Assembly (NCBI GenBank): GCA_003344405.1
Contig: NOWV01000097.1
Span: forward strand, 216,970-280,969
DNA from: Trichoplax sp. H2
Lineage: Eukaryota > Placozoa > Uniplacotomia > Trichoplacea
Direction: 5' to 3'
Length of the DNA: 64,000 nucleotides
Position numbers and translations under genes: made by a program. Shown here in pieces: positions 37,246 to 50,439 of this stretch (position 1 is the stretch's first letter; every line of letters begins with the position of its first letter). Below the pieces are notes generated by a model. The model saw only the letters and a program-made list of their open reading frames with translations. It had not been told where the DNA came from and made no database searches.

Positions 37246-39554
37246 CTTTAGATTATTCTGTTAGTTCGTTGTAGAAGTCTTTAGTAGTAGTATTCGGCTA
37301 GAGTAGAGCTGTGTGTAGTTAATCTTTGTATAAGATTTAATAAAGCCCTTATTTTTCTAAAATTTGGAATTTCCTGATTGGTATATATCACAACGATATT
37401 AAATATATTTTACATAAACAATAATAATCCGTTATCTGCATTTTAACGAAGACAGACAGGAGGGTTTATGACATTGAATTAAATATTCCAGCATCAAACT
37501 GGAACATTGAATATAAAATTTGAATTGTACCTATGTTTATATTTTAATTATCGCTAGATGAGTATGCGAGTACTTCAATATTGACAAAATTCTTCACTGT
37601 CCTTATTGAATCCTTCTGGAATTAGGCGTAATTTTGATCATTCAAGCTTGCTAATTAAATACACTAGATGCGCACTATAGTTTAGCGAATAAATTATCGA
37701 AGAAATTAATTATCATCAACTTATATTTACGGTTTTAATCTCAGCCCAGTCACAGTGCAAGTCTATGATAATGTGCTATATTTATTGTAATGATAAATCA
37801 CAAAGAGTATAAGAATATGACATTCGATTCAAGTAATTATGAATGCCTTGTTTTTCAAAGTCTATAATATGCCTGAATACTTATTTAATATTTTATAAAT
37901 GAAATCATAGCCAGAACAAGTTTTTCAGATAAAGGTAGACATTCATCTATATCCAAATAAAATATCGACAAGATTTACTTGCTAGTTGAAATTAGGTGCA
38001 AGTAGCATAAATGTGTCATAAACTTAATTTGAAGAATAAGAACTTTGCGGGACAGTAAATAGTTATCTGGGTTAATTCATCGACTTAGAATTGTACGATA
38101 GGGTGCTTCACTTTATTGTTAGATTATAATAGTAGTGTTTAACATCGCTTTATGGTCTGTTTTCTCTTAAATTGGCACGATATATAGATTTGACTAGTTT
38201 ATGAATCCTTCAAAAATTTTAGTCTGGCTTGTTTGAGTTGATCTATTCAAAAAATAAGGGAATAGGACTGAGGTGGACCGTAAATTTTATATCTTCCATC
38301 TAAAATTATCTAATTAAATTACAATAAAAATCGTGTATATAGCAAGTACTGAATAATGTATTGAAAGAATACGCTCGAAATAAATTTTAGCGTATGTCAT
38401 TATAGAGCTAAACAACTACGCGATAATAAGTAGCCTAGCTTCGTAAGAAATATGTATGAGCATTACGGTGTTACCTTACCGTTAGGATAGTGTAGTACAG
38501 TAGTAGCTAATATGGAAAAATACATATTCGTAGTGCTAGGTAATACTAAGATATTTCCTCTAAACTTAGGAATTGTACTTTAAATCTTAATAGATTTGGA
38601 GGTAATAGACGCAATCCAGCTAACTGGTTGGTAATTACTGTTTTAGTCTATTGTAGTAAAGGACTAAAAGTAGACTCCTTTATAGCTTTTAGTATGTAAC
38701 TAGTATTATTTTACTATAGAAAATACCTATAAAGTGTCTTTAAGTTTTAGTCTGCCAAATCATCATGTCACCATCTTTTCTTCTTCATTATTTTACAAGG
38801 TATAATATAGATTACTATAGAAGTAGCCCTAGAGGAATTGCCTAATCTAAAGAAAGGGTGTTAGATAGTCTATTCAAATTGTAAATGAATTTGACATGTA
38901 ACAAAATCCTATACATGGAGAAAGGGGATTTATAACATGACAGTAATGTACTGTAATGTAGTCTATAATCGTACAGTTATCGTACAACTTGACGCTAAAA
39001 CATTAACCGTCAGTACTAAGCGATACTAATGTCAGAAAAGTAGTCGTAGTAGTCACATAAAATTTCTTGATAAGCCATTCCTGTGATCTTTATAAAATCC
39101 GGATTTTTCGAATTCGGATTCCGGAACCAGTCGAATTTATCTGTTCTAATTTTTCTGTTTTAATTTTTGGATTTTAGTTTATGTAAAATATCGTAAGAGT
39201 TGATTTTTAAAATTTGAACTTTTTGTTATGAATTTGAAACTTTGGAATTTCATGACGTGACATGAAAGTCACATTAGGAAAGATTAGTTAGGAAAATAGA
39301 AAATAAGATGGAAATTGGCGGAGGTTGTGTTGATTGTTAAGTAGTTAGACAGTTATTTTTATGACTAAATCGTGATATTTAACAGGTTAATTTTTAGACT
39401 TTTATAATGTATTAATGATAGAAATTATATTAGAAGTGAAGTTTGATGTATTTTATAGTTAACTTGTTGGTTTTATAGTGTTTTGTAAGGGAATCATAGG
39501 ATAAATTTTGTCTGAGCTTTGAATGATTTTTGCTTTCTTAAATGGTGCAAAATA

Positions 39555-39960
39555 GTTTTGTAAAATGGTTCTTAAGAGCGATTGGTTAGTAAATGTTTAG
39601 TTTTAAATATCTCTGACAACTCTACAAAGTCTATAAATGATAGTGCAATTAGAAAATTTAGAGGGAGAGTAGAAGAAGATTCTGTTGAAGAACTTGTTGA
39701 ATTTGAAAGGCCTTCGGGGTCGAATTGTCGTAAGTTAAAACATTTTTCTTTTTGAAAGGTTGTTTAATTGTTGACAGTTTTTAAGTCTGTCACTTATTTT
39801 ATTTATACTTAAAGCTAAGTATTTGTGAGTTTTTTCGGTTTATACTTCGCTCCATTTTTTTTGTGTAATAAATTGTTGTTCGATTATTTCCCCAAATTTT
39901 ATTTGGTGTCAAAGTTCCGTTAAGTCGACCGGAGTGCAACGAAAGTAGAATCATAGTTTA
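39555..39960 (+). other. Possible retroelement remnant inside the 3.7 kb unit
   Basis: A coding-like stretch of about 55 codons (including RKFRGRVEEDSVEELVEFER near 39650-39710) ends at TGTC|GTAAGT. About 200 bp later, aataaattgttg (39867) is followed by tttggtgtcaaagttccg (39902-39919), which resembles the TGGTGTCAGAAG-type primer-binding sites next to the 5' LTR of many gypsy-like elements. No matching LTR pair is visible in the window. Tentative. Confidence 0.2.
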
Positions 39961-40570
39961 TTAAAGTTTTGTAGCTTGATCTCTACACTTTTCATTTCAT
40001 AACACTATCTAATCCTAAATTAAGGATATCAGCTTTTAACCACTAAAATTAGAATTAAGAACACCGTAAAATATTTATGAGATATAAAGATATATAGAAC
40101 ATAACATAGAAATAAAGTACATGTCAGGAAGATTAATTTTGTAATACTCTGTAGAATATTAATTTGGTTAATTTCTAATAGACGAGGTGACTTGTATACT
40201 TAAACCAGTTTTAGATACCGAAAGCTATATAAGCGGTGGCTTCGCCGACAATAAATTAGATTGTGAATTTCTAGTAAGTTTGAAAGTCTCGGCGTTTTAA
40301 ATTCTATCTGTCTAGGTATATCAATAGACTGGTATTCCAAATAACAGTAGGTTAATACGTCAATTACAGTTCTATTTCCACCTCAAACCTTAATAGTGAC
40401 TCGAAGCCCTACTGTATATAGTTATCTGTGCTCTAGCATAGAATCTTCCACTACAGTCTATTTTCATCAACTAGTAAATATATCTTAAGATAATTATAGA
40501 AAGTCATGCTACCGTACATCATATTAAATATGGCTAAAAGTCTACAACCATAATAGCAAGTTAAGTTACA

Positions 40571-43500
40571 TAGCAATAGATTAGTTTGATTTTGTAATCA
40601 CGATTGTATTAAAATATAAATTATAGGTTTTAAGTCATTAATTTAATTTAATTATAAAGCTTTCCTTTCTTAGCGAAGCTTAGTTCTAACTAGTGGAATT
40701 AATACCAACAATGAAAATATGATGTTGATGTCTTTTTGCGGTTCTTGTGTGTTGTAATTCTTACTAAAATGAAATTTCAACCGTAACTGTTCAGAGACCG
40801 CTAAAAACATTAATGAATTCAATCTAATAATTAAAAATCAGCCCTGGTAATGAAATTAATACGCTTATTATGAATCGTACTAATGTACTGTATGATCATT
40901 CTCGAAACAGATATTTCAGTTTACATATTCTGCTCTCTTCCTATGTTAGTAAGTCTACTATTTCATAAATTTTTGGTCTCATTGTGTCTTATCTATAAAT
41001 AAAATATACTAAAATCACAGATTGAATAAAATTAAATTTACAGTAGCTCGGTGGGGTTTATTTGAGTAATAACTTAGATTTATGGTACTAAGTTATAGTT
41101 CTTCTTGGCCATACGTCAAAATAATTATAATCTGATCTATTGGACTTTGATAATAGTAATCACAGCCGTTGAAATTCTATTGTTATAAGATATATAAAGC
41201 AAAAAGGTCAATAAAATAGTAATAAAAGAGATATGTTATTGATCTCTGAAGGTTTCGAACTACTTAAAGGCGGTTCTGGAATGTGACTTTTATTAACGCT
41301 TTGATCAAACTATAGATATCGACTCTAATGATATATAAAATAAAAAAGTACAATGTTAGCTTAGTATTTTTATTAAACACAGATTTCATTTATAGCTAAC
41401 AAATAGTGTACGCCTTTATAGACAAAATATGTTTTAATCCCGTTATGAATCAATTTCTATTATTAAAATTAGATTTCGGGATAGGTGATGATGCTACTTT
41501 TAATTATACTGTCTACTATTATCACAAGGAAAATCTTAAAATCTTTCGTAAAATAATGACTAAGTATTATTACAAAAAAGATTAAAGCGAGCTATGAAAT
41601 CATCATCGTAGTCTATCGTTCTCTCAAAACTTGTATATTATAATATTTGTTTACTACCACATTATAATAATTAGAATGTTAAGTACGGCAGGCTTAAATC
41701 ATTCATTCAATCCTAAAGCCAAGGTTTCATTAAATATTGTACAAAATTTCAATTCTAGTATAACAAGCTAGTGACTGTTGCTGTCTGTATGATTACGTGT
41801 GTATGATCATAATACAGATAAAGTTAGAGTTTGCTAACTGAAATCTATGTGAGTCAATAACTAGCATAGGCAAAGAATTCATCTAATTAGTTGATAAATT
41901 ATGTGCTGAATATCTTGCGTTGATAATATACTAAAAATATTGATGAAAACACTATCAGATCTTCTTGCTTCAATTGTAAATTAAAAAGATGGATAGATGA
42001 TTAAATATTCTATCAAGAAATATTAGCTAAAACCTATTAGCTAAATCTTCAAGACTTAGTGAGTGCCATCTTTCCATTACAAATATTTTTTTTATAACTT
42101 CAGGTGTGATTTTACTGTAACTCTTTAATACTATCATCTAACTTGCTATTGTGAATAAGTTTTCGGATTAGAAATGTAAGTAATATGTGATTTAATATAG
42201 GTGTTTTTCCATGTTTGCAATACTAATACAGTTAATATTACAGCATTTACTGGTGCTAATATGATATTTTTAGTGTGAGTTTATAATCTTCGATAAGTAT
42301 TATTTATAAACATTCTACGATAACAATATGTTCAAAGCTATAATCTGGAATCTTTTAATTTGTGGTCTATAAGATATTAATAACTAGTGAGAATTCCTGT
42401 ATTTAAATCTAAGTTTACTGTGTTAGCTTCTTGAACATTAATTAATGATCTCAGTAATGTATAACCGTTACAATCGCTTGTGTAACATAGAAGCTGCTTC
42501 TAATGACAGCCAAGCACAGATACTTGTCTTCCATAAGATCGAATCTAGAACTACATCATCAAAAGAAACTTGCTTTCTAATCTTCTAACTACACTAGTGA
42601 CCAGCTACAGAGATGATAGGGAGCTTAAGACTGATAAACAACATCAGCTATCGTACATATACTATGTCAGTTGTCATATACTCTTAGATCTAAATTAGTG
42701 TAACTTTGTGCTTTTAACTAATTACCAGCTATTTACATATATAGGATTACTTATCACGATACTCGTGTCTTAATAATAACTTCCGATTCGAAACCGCAAT
42801 CTAGCACTACTGGTATAATTTACTATAGAGAAATCCTGTATCTCAACTTTGCCTGTGATAAGCGAAATTATTTTTGAAGCAAGACTTACAAATTCTAATG
42901 CGGTCGCAATAGCTCCATTTTAGAGTAATATACGAATATTGATGTAAGAATTTATGTGCTTATGATCAATATACGTAAAATGGCAAAATTTTATTTTTAC
43001 TCCTGTATGTTCCGATACTATAAGTATAAATTAGCAATACATGAGCCTACTGCTTTACATCTATTCACTCTTAAAACATTGTGGATGTCTTTACTGTAAG
43101 AAATGCTATCTATATTCGTATCAGGAGGCCAGGAAAAATAGAAGTTATTTATTTCTTTAAATCATGCAAGCCATAATTCTTTTAAAATTTTGCTTAATTG
43201 ATACTTTATCCACTTGAACCTCTAAATAACCTACTCTTACTAGCATTTTGATTATGCTTTTATAAGAAAACTTCAATTGTAGTAGTTAGTACAGTATATA
43301 ATAGCATGTGGTAAGTAAACGAAAGTCTGTTACTATTTAGTTTAAAATGAATTTCTTTAAAACAGTCTGATGAAAGCCAGATAGTGGAGTTGAAATGATA
43401 CAGTAGATCGAAAATGGATTTATCTTATTTGTGTAGGAATATAACCTATGAAGATTGTGATAAATTGAATATGAAAAGTGCTTAAAATTTATATTTTTGC

Positions 43501-45551
43501 AGTACTAATATGGGAAACAGTTAAGCAACTAATATTGCCGCTGACTAGGTTTACTATGACAGCTTAATCACTTAAAATATTTATAATGGGAATTAATATG
43601 GTTTAGTAAGATAAGTTAAGTATAATATTTTTGTGTTTTAAAAAGAGTTCATCAGCTGTTATGATTACATTTACTTTTAGCAATGATAGTTCGTATTACC
43701 TCTGACTCCGGATAAAGCTTATTCGGAGTAAAAGCTATTAAAATTATCCGTGTAACATAGTGTTTCACAGTGTACGATTAATGAATAAAGGTTAGCTTCT
43801 AGTTTTAGCTGAGCATAGAGCTATTTCTAAACGGTTTAAACTAAACTAATCCTTTATCACAATAACTGGTGATTAGGATGTACCGCTTCAGTCCGTATCT
43901 TAACTTTATGAAATTCTATTGTTGCGAATAAATTAAGGCGCTCGTAATGAAATTAGGCCGGACATTACAGTTTAACCATTTCGAGAAATGATTAGCAAAC
44001 GAATTAATTAATTGAGTCTATCTAATCCTGAAGCTGTCATAAAAAATTTTTGTAGCCGCAAATGTTCTAAAGATAATATTATTTCTTAGAAGTTATATGC
44101 ATTTAATTTTTGCTACCTAAAAAGGTAGTGTGATTAAGTATACAATATAACGACGATAATGATCAAATTTTTTGATTTTGCACAGAAAAACCAATACATA
44201 TTTAGCTCATTAAAGAATTAACGCATGATCTTAGGCAATCATTCGTCTAAATAAGGGTCATAAGATCTGACTAGCATCATCTTACTTCTATATTTTTATT
44301 AGCATTTTTAGTGCCTAGCTGAGATCTTGTACGCGTAACTAAGAAAATTGAGATTTTAGTGACATTACTATCTTTAACGATTAAAATTGGATCAGTTAGA
44401 ATGAATGATAACATATTAATTTCAATTGATAATAGCAATCAGATAGCTAGATACCTTAGCCTAAAAATTTTTTTATATAAAAATTTAATTATAGGGCTCA
44501 AAGTTTGATTTCTACAAATATTGGTGTGCTTCTGAATAAGAATTCCGGTCCCTTGTTGAATAAGGCAAAAAAAGTAAATTCAGATAAACAGGAGACCTTT
44601 CTAAAAATGTTAGAGGAGTTAGGTCACAATTTTTGGCGGTAGGTTTGTGATGCATTTCAAGATATTGTGATACTTAAATTTTGTACGGTTGTGAAAATAA
44701 ACAATATCATTACTTATTTGGTCTATCTGCGATGCTAATTTGAGATTAAAATCAGAAGATCGACAATTGATCGATAGTAAGGTTTCGCAATTGATAAGTT
44801 AAAGTTTTTGCATGTAAATTTGAAATAGATCTTTTAAATTCCTATAATACACGTATAAATTTCTCTTGACGTCTATTTACCTATCTGATGACGTTAATAT
44901 TATTTTAAAAATTCTATCTTTGGGAAGCTATTAAATAAACGCCAGCATTGAATAAAAGATTTGACAATTGGCTACTATTAACGAAAAATGTAGGTATTGA
45001 ATTCATTTACACATTTTTATTATCTTGATCAAATGATGGATTTCAACATTTATCACCAGCACCGGAATTGAGACGGTTATGCTGCAGTGCTCTAATGAAA
45101 TGATAATAATACATTCTACGGAAGTATTCTAACCTATTAATGCATCGAAAATAATCTTTTGTCCTTGCAGCATACTGAAAATATATTACTCTATGTGGTA
45201 TCAATTTCAGGAGTATTCTTTACCTGTTCTACGTTTGGAATATCGTTTATATTACGATCATTCAAATTAATTGAGATTCAATCTGATTATTGTCTCATTT
45301 TTCAACCAAATAATTAGTTGATATGATATTAATCAAATATGACATAAACATAATCCTGAAAGAATGATCGATTATAATATTATAAAAGTGGTTCATATTT
45401 TCTTATTAAAAAGAATAGTATAAGATAAACTGTAAGTCAATAGAGAGCTGGAAGTATAAAATACTTTAATTTTACTTTAGATACGTTTATTTTCTACGTT
45501 TAATTTGGAATTGACTTTGATGTCTTTCAGTGATTTTCGAAAGGGTCAAAT
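40571..45551. other. Intergenic, nothing recognised
   Basis: Five kilobases of A+T-rich DNA upstream of EGF gene B with no exon, RNA gene or repeat that I can support. Regulatory DNA of gene B would lie at its right end. Confidence 0.35.
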
Positions 45552-48500
45552 ATGATATTAAAACATTTAGCTAATAGCAAGATCCTCTATGTAGCTTTGG
45601 TAAGTGCCATATTTTCCGTAAAGTAAAGATAATATCATGATTGTGTTTTAAGACTTGGTATATTTACTAGCTTGTAGCAATAGTTATCGCGAAACGTTTG
45701 GCTGTTATAGTTATATATACCGTTATATAACCAGAATAATGCATTCTATACCTAGATAATTTCTATTTAAGTTTAAACTTTTCAGTTATTGCTGTAATAA
45801 AAACATGAAATATGGCTTATTTTCATGTCTTCGCCTTATATATTTATTTTCTGTCCGATGAAAAAGTCAGAATCTGTATCTTAAGCCCTCTGCAGTACAA
45901 CTGTAAACTTACATGTTTTTAAGATGTCTTAGTATTTGATGCAGCCTGACAGTTTATAAGTTAATATCTTCCAGTGTCAATTTTAAACAATTTAACTAGA
46001 TTTTCTTTACGTAAATGCTTGCAATCTACAATTTTGTAAATTTTCTCTTTCTAGTGGCATTCCTATATTCTCGTACGTTTTATTTACATTTCTATCTTAG
46101 ACCTACCTGAAGCCTTAGTTTTTCACGGAAGAAAATTTCACTACTGTGCTTTATAATCATATAGTTATTGCATCACAATTGCTCTTTCAATCGTTTCTTT
46201 TTATCGCAGTGCGATTGTGATTATAAATCTTAGTTTCGTAGACAATGATATTTGATTTATTTACCGTTGCAATTTTTATAAAGTAAAATTTAAGTCTTAT
46301 TACTTAGTTTGTAAATCTTACTTTACGATTAAACTAGATCTGCGGATGTTTCTGTCAGACTCAAGCTCAAGAACAATCTATTGGTAAGTTAAATTAATGC
46401 AGAATTTTATGTTTAGTAGTGAAACCTACACCTAGTCTAATCCATGAACTCTCAGGCATTGGTTACAGTAATTCTTTAGATCTAGCATATTATTACTAAT
46501 CTTTAGGGTTTATTTCTCACATTTATTTATTCAAGTATAAAACTTTAGATAACATATTCTGTATCAGCATATCTTAAGTTATTTGAAACAATTATTATTA
46601 GATATGAATGGCTAGTTATAATACGAATATTATTTTATTTATGATGAACTAATCCGAAACTTCTCTAAAATTTATAAAATTCAGAACTGATCATTGAATA
46701 GAATCTGAGTGTAGTTATAGAATCAATATGAATCTTTTCATCAGAAGTATCTGTTAAGCTAGTTTTCATAAGATAAATATTGTACTGTTTATTTGATAGC
46801 AATAAATTTCCGTAAGAATTAGCTTGTGCTGCAGTATTCAGAATAGTATATGTTTGTATCCATTGTTTATGACAAGAAAAAGCTTAGTTTAAGGTATATT
46901 ATGACAAATATTTTGCTGAATTTAACTTCAAAAATTTTGCATAAGTTTTCATCTAACTTTGCTAGCATATCGAATGTTGTTTAGCATCAAAAGAAGACTG
47001 TTTAAAAAATGGCCTAAACTGTAGCTCAGATGCTGTCTGTTCATCCATGACCAACGGCTCTTATGTTACTTATACATGCTCATGTAAATCAGGATTTAAT
47101 GGAGATGGATTTAGATGTTACGGTAAGATTATTAAAAAGAAATTTTTTAAACAAATTTATAAGAGTCTGTTTCTACACTTTATAATACTATTTATTTAAC
47201 TTAAATTTATGTAAGTATCTCCATTCTTCCATTGATGTTCCATTTTGGGTTCTAAGATATTCAGCTTTGCTTATATACGGCAACATATTTTAATGATAAA
47301 AAGGTTGTCTGCGACTTTATGTGAAATTTGCTTATCTTATTATCTTACTAGTCCTGATGATAGAACTTCTAAGATTATGTCTTGGCAACTTTAGTTCTAA
47401 CGGAGAATCAATTTTAAAATGACAAACTACAATATTGAATTTAATCAATTGAAGAGTGAGTAGTTATTAGAAGCTTATACTTACAGTAATAACGTTATGA
47501 ACTTTCAAAAATTTTATCAAGAAGTATGATTAGTAATTAGTAATATCGCTCTATCTTTACTTAAATAAACTAATAATATTAATGAAAAACTTGTCTGAAT
47601 ACTAAGCGTAGGCTAGAATGTAGTGAATAGTATGAGTCAACTTGAGTTGTTAATTTGCTCTTAGATATCATAACATATACATGGTATGAAGTTCTTTTAA
47701 CAGTCCACTATCGTCATCAAAATAAACTGAAAAAAATATTTACGTGAAAATTTCTTAATTTGAAGCCCAAAGCTTAAAATTAAAGGAAATGACTTTCGGA
47801 AGTTTTCAATTTTTATATTGAATTTTTAGACATTGATGAATGTGCAGCTCAAGGAATTGGTATTGGAAGTCCTTGTCCCCTAGAAAAAAATCAAGTTTGT
47901 GTTAATTCTATTGGCTCATATCGTTGTGTTTGCGCGAGCTATGCCCGTAATGCGAGCTACTTTAAAGACTGTAGAAGTAAGTCAGTAATTTTAGAGATAG
48001 TTAAATATATGATATTAAAATTGTTAATTTTATAATTTGAGGCATTGAAGAAATATAATCTCGACCTTAGAAAGTTTATTGAATTCTATTGTCTAAAAGA
48101 GGAAAATTTAGATTTTATTCTTCAAATGGTCATTTTACTTTTAAATATTTGGAAATTAAGGGTGCAAGTTAAATTGCGAGAACGGAGGATATTGTCTGGT
48201 GAATAACAAGGATTGGGCATATTGCAGGCAAGTATTGAGAAACTAAGATTATTGCAGTGCTACACAATAGATATGCTGCGCTTATCTTCGAATGAGGTGA
48301 CTACTAAGAAAATAATATAGGGTTGAAAAACTAAAGAGAAATTGATTCTAGAAACTTTGTAAATTATACCTGCAGTATTAGAGAATTTTGAGGTAGCTAA
48401 CTTAAAAAGTTGACACTAGTAATAATTCTAAAAATAATTATACACATATGTCACGAATGACGCTGCAATAAGAAAGAACTTATTGTGACTTTGGTATAAA

Positions 48501-50439
48501 GTAGAAGAATTCTGGCTGAGATTATTCAGCTTTACCTACAAATATCCTTAATTTCATTAACAGAAAAATTGCCTACCAAAAGAAGCTATTTCAGTTACCA
48601 ATATTACTAATTTTTTGAAGTTCAAAACACTAGTAAGCATGCAAACAAGTTCTATTGCGATTTAATAATAAAAGTTTCTACTATCTTGCCATTAATGATT
48701 AGGCATTGCAAAATTTAATACTCATTTCGTACTCTAGTTTATGCAAGATATAAATTTAAGCCATATTTTGCGAAATTTCGTTCTACAGTCAGTTTAGGCT
48801 TAAATAAGAGGACGAATCTAGTTAGAAGATAGAATAAATAGTTTATTAAGATATTCATTTAGATATAAATACTCCAGATTGGACGTAACCAATAAAACGG
48901 GACCTTGATCGCGCAATTATGAGTACTCCAACAGTGAGTATTTCATAAGTTGCAGACTCAGCAAGTTATTCACCGCATTGACTTAGTTATTGATTAAGTT
49001 TTACTTTATTTTTTACTTATTAACAATGATGTGCATCATTATACTGACATTTAATATTAGTATTTACAGCATGATAAATCGAAATTACGTTAATCATAAG
49101 ATTACTACTTTGTAATACTAACATCATTGTAACAGTGTACTTATTATACCTGTTCTGATGAGGATTTACTGTAAAGGCTAGTTAGAAGATAATATTTGTA
49201 GCTAAAAATACATCAGTTGAAAGGTCGCTATCAAAATAATCAAGAACTTCGTATAAGCTAGTATGAACGTGATTTTGCGGAAAAAATACCGAAGAGATAT
49301 TATTTCCGAATGTAACATACAGAAATAATATATCATTTAAATTATAGTTGGCAATATAGGAGCCTTGCTTTTAAATTTACGAGCATTGGTTAACGAAAAT
49401 TCTTTAGGTTTTTCTGTCTACCATTTAATAGCTCATTAAATTTATTAACCGTACCGTTTTGTTTCAGATGTGAAGCTAGTTATACTGGCCATCTTTGCGA
49501 TAAAATTGAACCATTAGCAAGTTAGATTCTGTACCAACCTCTTAGTTAATCTATGAATTACACGCGTTTATCTGAGTTAATCGATTTATAAATATTTCCT
49601 TACTAGGTTCGACAGTAGCCATTATTGTAGCTATATCTGTATCTGTACCAATTGGAACATTATTGGTTGGCTGTTACTTATTTCTTCGTTGGAGGAGTGA
49701 ACAAGGGTAAATATGCAGATATCTTTTCCTGATACTATAACATTTTAAACATCTTCAATATGATTATATGGGTTACTTCATATTGATATTGTATAAAAAT
49801 TAACCTAAAGTTTAAAATAGTGCTATAGAGTACCACTGCAGTATTTTAACCTTATCTAAGTGAATTGAATATAATCTAGATAACTAGTGACCTACTTAAA
49901 CTGTAGTTAATAATAAACTTAGGTATTGTTTAAATGAATAGATCGATATGTCGTTTTCAGTTTTAAACTGTACAACTTCGCTGCTTTGATTATTTAACAT
50001 CGAGATAATAAATCTGGTATCGCCATTGCAATTATTTGACAATGTCTTATAAGTGTACGTATTTACTGATTATTTCTAATATAAATATGGTGAATATTAA
50101 AACAAATATAACTTAGATAAGATAACATATTATAAAATACTTCAAAACTAAAAATAATTTGATTAGGACAGCTGATGTACCGTATTATATGAAATTCTCA
50201 TACAGTTTAATTTTGTTTACTGTTAACAATAAGTCTAAAATATGCTTGTAAAAGATCATTTATTTCTGACTTCCTCCAATTATTTATGGATTCAATTGAA
50301 AAGGGAGAAAAACTATCGCCGCAACAGATTAAATAGGGATCAATCTACAGTCCGCAAGTGTTTGACCGGAGAAGAAACTGCAATGTGCAAATCGTTGAGT
50401 GAATTTGAAATGTCCAGTAAATCAAGTAATTTTGCCTAA
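45552..50439 (+). CDS. EGF gene B: single-pass membrane protein with three EGF domains
   Basis: Eight exons with matching phases: 45552-45599 (start, MILKHLANSKILYVAL), 46359-46383, 46985-47122 (EGF 1, ...CSCKSGFNGDGFRC), 47830-47976 (calcium-type EGF, DIDECAAQGIGIG...), 48161-48227 and 49468-49520 (halves of EGF 3: C..C....C...YC then CEASYTGHLC), 49607-49706 (membrane span, VAIIVAISVSVPIGTLLVGC, then YLFLRWR) and 50304-50439 (tail, ...SLSEFEMSSKSSNFA). The total is 714 nt, 237 residues. The third-EGF first half ends at a GC donor (AG|GCAAGT at 48228) rather than GT. The start exon is moderately hydrophobic, so a signal peptide is likely but less clear than in gene A. AATAAA at 50703-50708 could end the transcript. 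It is a paralogue of gene A. Confidence 0.78.

Larger units (their letters stand above)
36840..40570. mobile_element. 3.7 kb unit with about 190 bp terminal inverted repeats
   Basis: The left arm (about 36840-37030) contains tgtagactgctagccatg, taatgtacggtag, and atgctagagtacagatgact leading to atatacagta. The right arm (about 40372-40570) contains the same words in reverse complement and in the same order (roughly 75% match by eye). The interior shows patches unlike the flanks: a T/G-rich zone at 39300-39960, gtactgta words near 38940, and no complete transposase. This looks like a degraded DNA transposon or two inverted copies of a shorter element. No target duplication was identified because the outer ends are blurred. 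Confidence 0.5.
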
